Part shown: positions 58,775-64,000 of the stretch, in pieces
Layout: each line of letters opens with the position of its first letter
Position numbering within the stretch: the first letter of the stretch is position 1
Origin: Gnetum montanum
Lineage: Eukaryota > Streptophyta > Gnetopsida > Gnetales > Gnetaceae
Length of the DNA: 64,000 bases
NCBI GenBank assembly: GCA_015680685.1
Contig: MNCI01005867.1
Span: 1,271 to 65,270 of the forward strand
Direction of reading: 5' to 3'
Notes under the pieces: generated by a model
Told to the model about the DNA's origin: nothing
Seen by the model: the letters and a program-made list of their open reading frames with translations, nothing else
Databases searched by the model: none
Program-made: the position numbers and the translations under genes

Positions 58775-60100
58775 CTCATCATGAATAGTGAGTGGGTTAG
58801 CCCACTTGTAATTGCACCAAAGAAAGATGGCAAGTGGAAGGTCTACATCGACTTCAGGCTATTGAATATGACAATGTTTAAAGATCATTTTCCATTGTCA
58901 TTTATGGATCAGGTGTTGGACACCATATCTAGGCATTGCTGTTATAGCTTCTTGGATGGTTATAGTGGCTATAACCAAATCCAAATTACGCCAAAAGATC
59001 AAGCTAAGACAACATTCACAAGTCCCTGGGTGACTTTTGCATATTGTAAGATGTCATTTGGTCCATGCAATGGCCTACAACATTTCAACACCTAGTCCTT
59101 AGTATTTTTCAGTTTCAAGTTGGTAGTAGGGTAGAAGTCTTTATGGATGATTTTTCTACCTATTAGGCTACATTTGAGCAAGCTTTGGATCACCTTGAGT
59201 AGGTATTAAAAAGATGTGTTGAAACAAACCTCAAGCTTAATTGGCAAAAAAAGCCATCTAATGGTCTAGGAAGGCATTGTATTGGAGCACTGAATTTCAC
59301 AAAAATGGATTGAGGTAGACCAAGAAAAGATAAGGGTCATCCAAGGAATAACACACCAACCAAAGATAAGTAAACACATTAGCTACTATCGATGATTCAT
59401 AGAGAATTTCTCTAAGATTGCAAAGTTTTTGGTTGAGCTTACAAAGAAAGATGCACCATTTGTTTGGACTAAGAAGTGTGAACATGCATTCCAACAATTG
59501 AAGGATAAACTCGTAGAAACTCCAATTCTACGAGCACCAAACTGGTCAAAACCATTTCACATAATGACAAACACATCTAATTATGCCTTGGGAGCTATGC
59601 TTATGCAATTGGATGATAAGAAATATCCATATTACATCCACTGTGCAAGCCAAAGCATTATTTGTGCACAATTGAATTACACTACAACTGAGAAAGAACT
59701 AATAGTAGTGATGTATGCTCTCAACAAGTTTAGGCACTATGTGCTTGGTTATAAAGTATTTTTGCACATAGATCATAGTGCCATCCACTTCCTAATGAAT
59801 AAGCCAATGATGAGCCCCAATATCATATGGTAGCTTGTGATCCTATAGGAATTCGATCTCACAATGGTAAATCAGAAAGGAATTGAGAATGTGGTCACCA
59901 ACCATCTCTCTCGATTAAGATGGGATAACAAAGAGGATGAGAGTCCACTCTTTGATCAATTTCTAGATGAACTCCTCTTTATAGAAGTAATAAATGATCA
60001 AGTGCCCATAGAAACAAAATGGTATGATGGCATCCTCACTTACCTTCTCACCCAAGAGATGCCACAAGGTCTACACTTTAGGAAAAAATAATAGTTTCTT
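58775..60100 (+). pseudogene. Reverse transcriptase and RNase H of E7
   Basis: SEWVSPLVIAPKKDGKWKVY, FLDGYSGYNQIQITPKDQAK, PFG-CN-type loop (SFGPCNG), the active site VEVFMDDFSTY (FMDD intact, about 59135-59155), then GIEV-type connection, RFIENFSKIAK, FVWTKKCEHAFQQLKDKLVE, HIMTNTSNYALGAMLMQLDD (RNase H, with Asn for the usual Asp), LNYTTTEKELIVVMYALNKF and VVTNHLSRLRWDNKEDESPL. Frameshifts near 59085-59180 and scattered stops inactivate it. Uninterrupted here, so it serves as the template for the nested insertions in E6. Confidence 0.85.
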
Positions 60101-60120
60101 CATTATACAAAGTACTTCAT

Positions 60121-61247
60121 GGAAATCAACGAACACCTTTACAAGGTGTGTGTCAATGGCCTAGTTCATTGGTGTGTCCCTAATGCAAATCAACTACACA
60201 TTCTTCAAGATGCTTATGAAGGGCCTTGCAAAGGCCACTATGCAGGGAGATGCATGACCATAAAAATCCTAATAGTGAGATAGTATTGGCCTACAATCTT
60301 CATGGATGCCCACTAGTTTGTCTGATCTTGTGAGCATTCTCAAAGCGATGGTGGGATGACTATGCATATGGAGGATCCTCAGTAGTGGATTCAACCACTA
60401 GAGCCTTTTGGCATATGGGGCATAGAATTTATGGGTCCCATCATACCCATGTCCAATTGAAAGGCATATATCATTGTAGCAGTTAACTACTACACCAAAT
60501 GGGCAAAAGTAGTAGCCATTACCAACTATACATCATCTACTGCTACTAGATTTGTACAACAACATGTTGTAAATAAGTTTGGAGTGCCATGTGCACTAAT
60601 TTCTAACAATGGAACTCATTTTACAGGTGCCACTTTTAGAAAGTTAATGCAATGTTTGGGGGTTGAACATAAATTAACAACATCCTATTACCCCATAAGC
60701 CAATGGTCAAGTAGAGGTAACTAACCAAGAGATTATAAAGATCCTAACAAGGACTATAAGCAAATATAGGAGAGATTGGACCACAAAACTCAACGATGCC
60801 CTTTGGACCTACTACTCAACATAGAAACTCCCTATTGACTACTTTCCCTATGAGTTAGTGTATGTAAAACTTCCAATGCTCCCAATTCAATCCGAGCTTT
60901 GTACACTCTCAACAGCCTATGATCTAAATCTTAGCCTGAGTCTAGCATAAAGAGAAAGATTGATCAACCTTAATGTGCTAGATGAGAGCTAATTAGTGGC
61001 CCTATCTTTAAATGAAGTGCATAAGGCATTCAACAAGCAACGTAATGACCTAAGAATACGAAAAGTAAAACTTCAACCAAGAGATAAGGTTCTCTATTGG
61101 AATCCAACACATGTACCCAAAAAAAAAAAGTTCCAAACATTATGTAAGGGACCTTATTTAGTTGATCAAACCTTTTCTTCTAGGTCCATGTTAACTACAA
61201 ACCTGAGAGCCCAAATAAAAAGTAGTTGGTCAATATCTAACAAGTGA
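60121..61247 (+). pseudogene. Integrase of E7 (Athila type)
   Basis: ANQLHILQDAYEGPCKGHYA (one zinc-site His replaced by Tyr) and CEHSQSDGGM. In the core, GIEFMGPIIPM has Glu for the first catalytic Asp, ISNNGTHFTG has Asn for the second, and the catalytic Glu is retained (QVEVTNQ). The C-terminal region 60996-61247 has RKVKLQPRDKVLYWN and FQTLCKGPYLVDQTF. Non-functional. Confidence 0.8.
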
Positions 61248-62830
61248 AACCTTTCCTAGAACCAAGACAAGCCAGTGCAACTACCACCTCAACACATGGG
61301 CAGCCACATTCAATTTTTTGGATCTCCTCCTTCCAACTCAGTCATGGGGAAGATGGCCATCCATGCTAATCATTCATATGGCTTCTTAGTTTTTCTACTT
61401 TTTGTTTTCCACATTTTTGATTTTACAAGTTATTTATTTTACAAGTTTTTTATTTTAAAAAATTTTCTTTTTCCACGTTACACCATTTTTTGTTTTGCAT
61501 CATTGTTAGCACATTTGAACCTTTCTTGAATATCTTATACTTCCTTATATATTTTCCCTTGTTTGGTTTGAGTGTGATTTTCAAATTTTTGCTAATAAAA
61601 GTGCTTTATTACCACAAGATACAATGCCACTATTGTTGTATACTAATGATGGTTTGCGCTTAATGTTTTGATTGTCAATGTCTGGTTTATATTTTTGAAT
61701 TCTAATGTCTGATGACTATGACATGGTTTATTTTTCATGGAACAAGCAGTGAGTCCACATCATTTACCCATCCAACAAACTCTATGGTTTTCCTTGTTCT
61801 AGAAGTTTATCCTTTTCATTAAAGAAACTTTTAATCAATTGATGACCTTGATCATTTTTAGAATTAGGAAGGATTCAAAGGTTTTTACAGGGTGTGACTT
61901 CAACAGGACTCAATACTCTTTATACTCTTCTACTTGCTTGAGTGCTAAAGTGTTTTCTCATGGACTTCTTACTGTTCCATTCCAACCACTAATAAGAAGT
62001 CAAATAAAGTCTTTGCATGGTGTGGTTCCTATCCAAAAGAAAAAAACAACATGATGGGAATTCAAAGCACATTCCTTAGACAAATAAATGGGCTACAAGC
62101 ATTGGTTATGGGACTAGAAAGACATGTTACCCATGCCTGAAGGTCCCCTCTAACTAAGTCCCTCTCTCACTTCCTACTTCTCTTTTCTTCACTTTATGAA
62201 ATGGTGGTTATTTTGTGGGTACACTCTTGTGTCTCAAGGGGGTGGATTAGTCTTGGAGTGACGATGCAAAGTCACTGAAAGAGACTAGTTTTGGTCTGGA
62301 CTAAGGATGAATCTTCTTAGGTCATTTTAAACACAAACCCCATAAGGGACTTCTTATGACCTCAATTTGGGATTCCATTCCACCCTCTCCATCATCCATC
62401 TATGCTGCCACAACTCACCTCACTATCGGTTTTTATGTTATGCTCAATGTCTTAGTTTGATATGTTGAAATTCTTGGATAGATTCTTCTAGGTTGGTCCT
62501 TAACTTTTTATGATCATTAAATCAACTGTGGGACCCAAGGACTCCTTAGTTGAGGTTATGCAAGGGAAAAAAGAGCAAGTGCCTACTATGGGGAGGATCC
62601 ACTTGCATATCTCTTGGTTTGGGTAGTTAAGGCCCTTACCTTAGACATTGCTACAATCCTATCTTTCACATATTCCGATATGTGTTCCTTAAAATTTTCA
62701 TTAAATTCATTCTCCAAAACATTTCTCAATTTTCTAAATTTTCTAATCTTCAAAAACCCTTCTACTATTCTCATTATGTTCATGGCTTTCTAGGTTTCCA
62801 TTTGATCCCAGTTTCACTAAAAAAATCCTT
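61248..62830 (+). other. E7 region between integrase and lost 3' LTR, noncoding
   Basis: Matches 47053-48360 of E6 in blocks, including the 41-bp identical stretch 62118-62158 and similar flanking words (GGGAATTCAAAGCACA, GGGAGGA-CCACTTGCA). No convincing gene. Similarity to E6 fades after about 62670. Confidence 0.6.
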
Positions 62831-63300
62831 GTATTTTGGAAGTTTGACCAAGTCAATGGACATCAATGGTGGTCAACAACTGCATTAACTAGGCCTACTC
62901 AACATAGCTGACCTTGTCAATTGGGCCCCATTGACGCAAGCCAAAAATTTTATAAATACTACCAAGACTTTGTAATTTTTTGACATTTGCTTCATAACAC
63001 AAGGAGAGTTTTTGCCATTTTTAGAGCCCAAAACCTTCTAGAGCCCATAACTTGCCAATCGTTTGTCCAAATCACTCCGTTCTTGGATTCTATAGCTACC
63101 AAAGGTAAGATTTTGATTATGGGGGTTGCAAACCTTAAGGTTTTTGATGAAATTTTTTGAAAATCTTTCTTCTAACTTCCCCAAAGGGAATAATGAATAC
63201 AATGATATGAAATCATCAATTCTTGAGAGTTAACCCTTCAAACCCCTTTCAGAATGACTTATTAACATTAAAATATAAATAAAATAATGATTAAAATTGA
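62831..63300 (+). repeat. LTR-like sequence of element E8 (partial)
   Basis: A U3-like stretch rich in TTGACC/GGTCAA words (62846-62937), TATA box TATAAATAC at 62951-62959 and a transcribed-leader-like segment. It resembles the E1 and E7 U3 in the GGCCCCATTGACGCAAG word. Borders not determined. Confidence 0.45.
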
Positions 63301-63399
63301 CTAAATTAACCATAATCACAACTTAGCCAAGTGTAACTATCCCAAGGAGAGAAGAAATTTCAATTTTTTCATGGTACACAACAATTGCTAATTTGTGGT

Positions 63400-64000
63400 C
63401 ATGTTATGATTACATATGGTGTAAAGACTAAAACAACCGTAGAGGGAGGACCATCACAACGAAGGGAGAAATGACCCAGGACTGGAAGGGACCAACAAGA
63501 ACAACCAAAAGCAACCCATGTAATAGGAACTCTTTGAGAGGAGTCTGAAGTGGAATCTATTTATCAAATTCCCAAAGAAGAAGTTGAAATAGAACAATCG
63601 TAGCATGGGGAAGCACCAAGACCCATACTGAGGCTGGAAGTCCCACTAACACAAGCTTGCCTTGACATCATCAGGCCCCATGAAATTCAATGCTTAGTTC
63701 TCCAAGAACTAAAATTTGGACCATTTCTAAAACATGCTCTAATAGAAGTGAGAACAAAATTGCAAGCCTCTCCCATATGGCCAATCATCACTTCTATTGA
63801 GAAGTGGTACATGGGAGAGATGTACCTCTTCTAGAACAATAGAAGGTCATACTCCACAACAAAGATCAAGAACATTCATCTTACTTAGCCAATGTTATTG
63901 CACAAGTTCTTAGGTTTCTTGACATAGGGACACAATTGGTAGAGTTGTTGACACAAGCTAATCTTGAGGCCAAAAAGGAGTGGTCCTAGCAATGTTACAA
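63400..64000 (+). pseudogene. Coding-like relic, possible gag of E8
   Basis: Plus-strand frame segments PRPILRLEVPLTQACLDIIR, LVLQELKFGPFLKHALIEVR and WPIITSIEKWYMGEMYLF. Not recognised. Position after an LTR-like region suggests a retroelement gag. The window ends inside it. Confidence 0.4.

Larger units (their letters stand above)
54242..62830 (+). mobile_element. Element E7: most complete Athila-like retrotransposon in the window
   Basis: 5' LTR, tRNA-Asp-type primer site, gag, protease, RT, RNase H, integrase and a 3' noncoding region follow in canonical order on the plus strand. No polypurine tract or 3' LTR was found before sequence of another type begins near 62830, so the 3' end is lost or displaced. 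All coding parts carry stops. Confidence 0.8.

Overview
The window is nuclear DNA from a large-genome seed plant. It holds one intact spliced plant gene set among decayed, nested Ty3/gypsy LTR retrotransposons. The nesting depth, the very large elements and a fragment resembling a TIR-type NB-ARC resistance gene suggest a gymnosperm, but the sequence alone does not prove this. I found no rRNA, tRNA or CRISPR array.

The host gene lies at 5271-9415 (+). It has ten exons with clean GT/AG introns and encodes a 446-residue UBA-UAS-UBX protein very like Arabidopsis PUX7, a CDC48/p97 adaptor. Its compact introns (about 0.08-0.83 kb) form an island between retroelement blocks.

I label the retroelements E1-E9. 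E1, E2, E3, E6 and E7 are Athila-like: tRNA-Asp-type primer binding site, FMDD reverse transcriptase and GIDFMGP-type integrase. E4 and E5 are Tat/Ogre-like, E9 is a chromovirus-like gag-protease fragment, and E8 is unclassified.

Left block (1-4579): an LTR tip is joined head-on to the antisense gag of E1, and E1 has inserted into the gag of E2. Next block (11347-19646): an LTR fragment is joined to truncated E3 (minus strand), which sits in the gag of E4 (minus strand). E4 runs into an assembly gap at 19674-19940 flanked by poly-C.

Central block (21510-49880): E6 (plus strand) begins at a 32-bp foldback. It is interrupted first by a 3.2-kb chimeric insertion carrying host-gene fragments (22284-25524) and then by the 19.7-kb element E5 (26217-45930, minus strand). 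E5 has the most interesting structure. Between its protease and reverse transcriptase lies a 6.7-kb segment with a consensus 5' splice site at the end of the protease frame, as in Ogre elements. That segment carries a gene-like, multi-exon coding relic on the opposite strand (35551-39131), flanked by arrays of one minisatellite motif.

Right block (49881-64000): uncharacterised AT-rich sequence, the E9 fragment, a 235-bp tandem repeat, E7 (LTR, primer site, gag, protease, RT, RNase H, integrase) and the start of E8.

All retroelement genes are broken. Many in-frame TAG stops sit where related copies or the reading frame suggest CAG, and CpG sites are largely converted to TpG or CpA. Both fit long-term cytosine methylation. 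None of the integrases can be functional as read.
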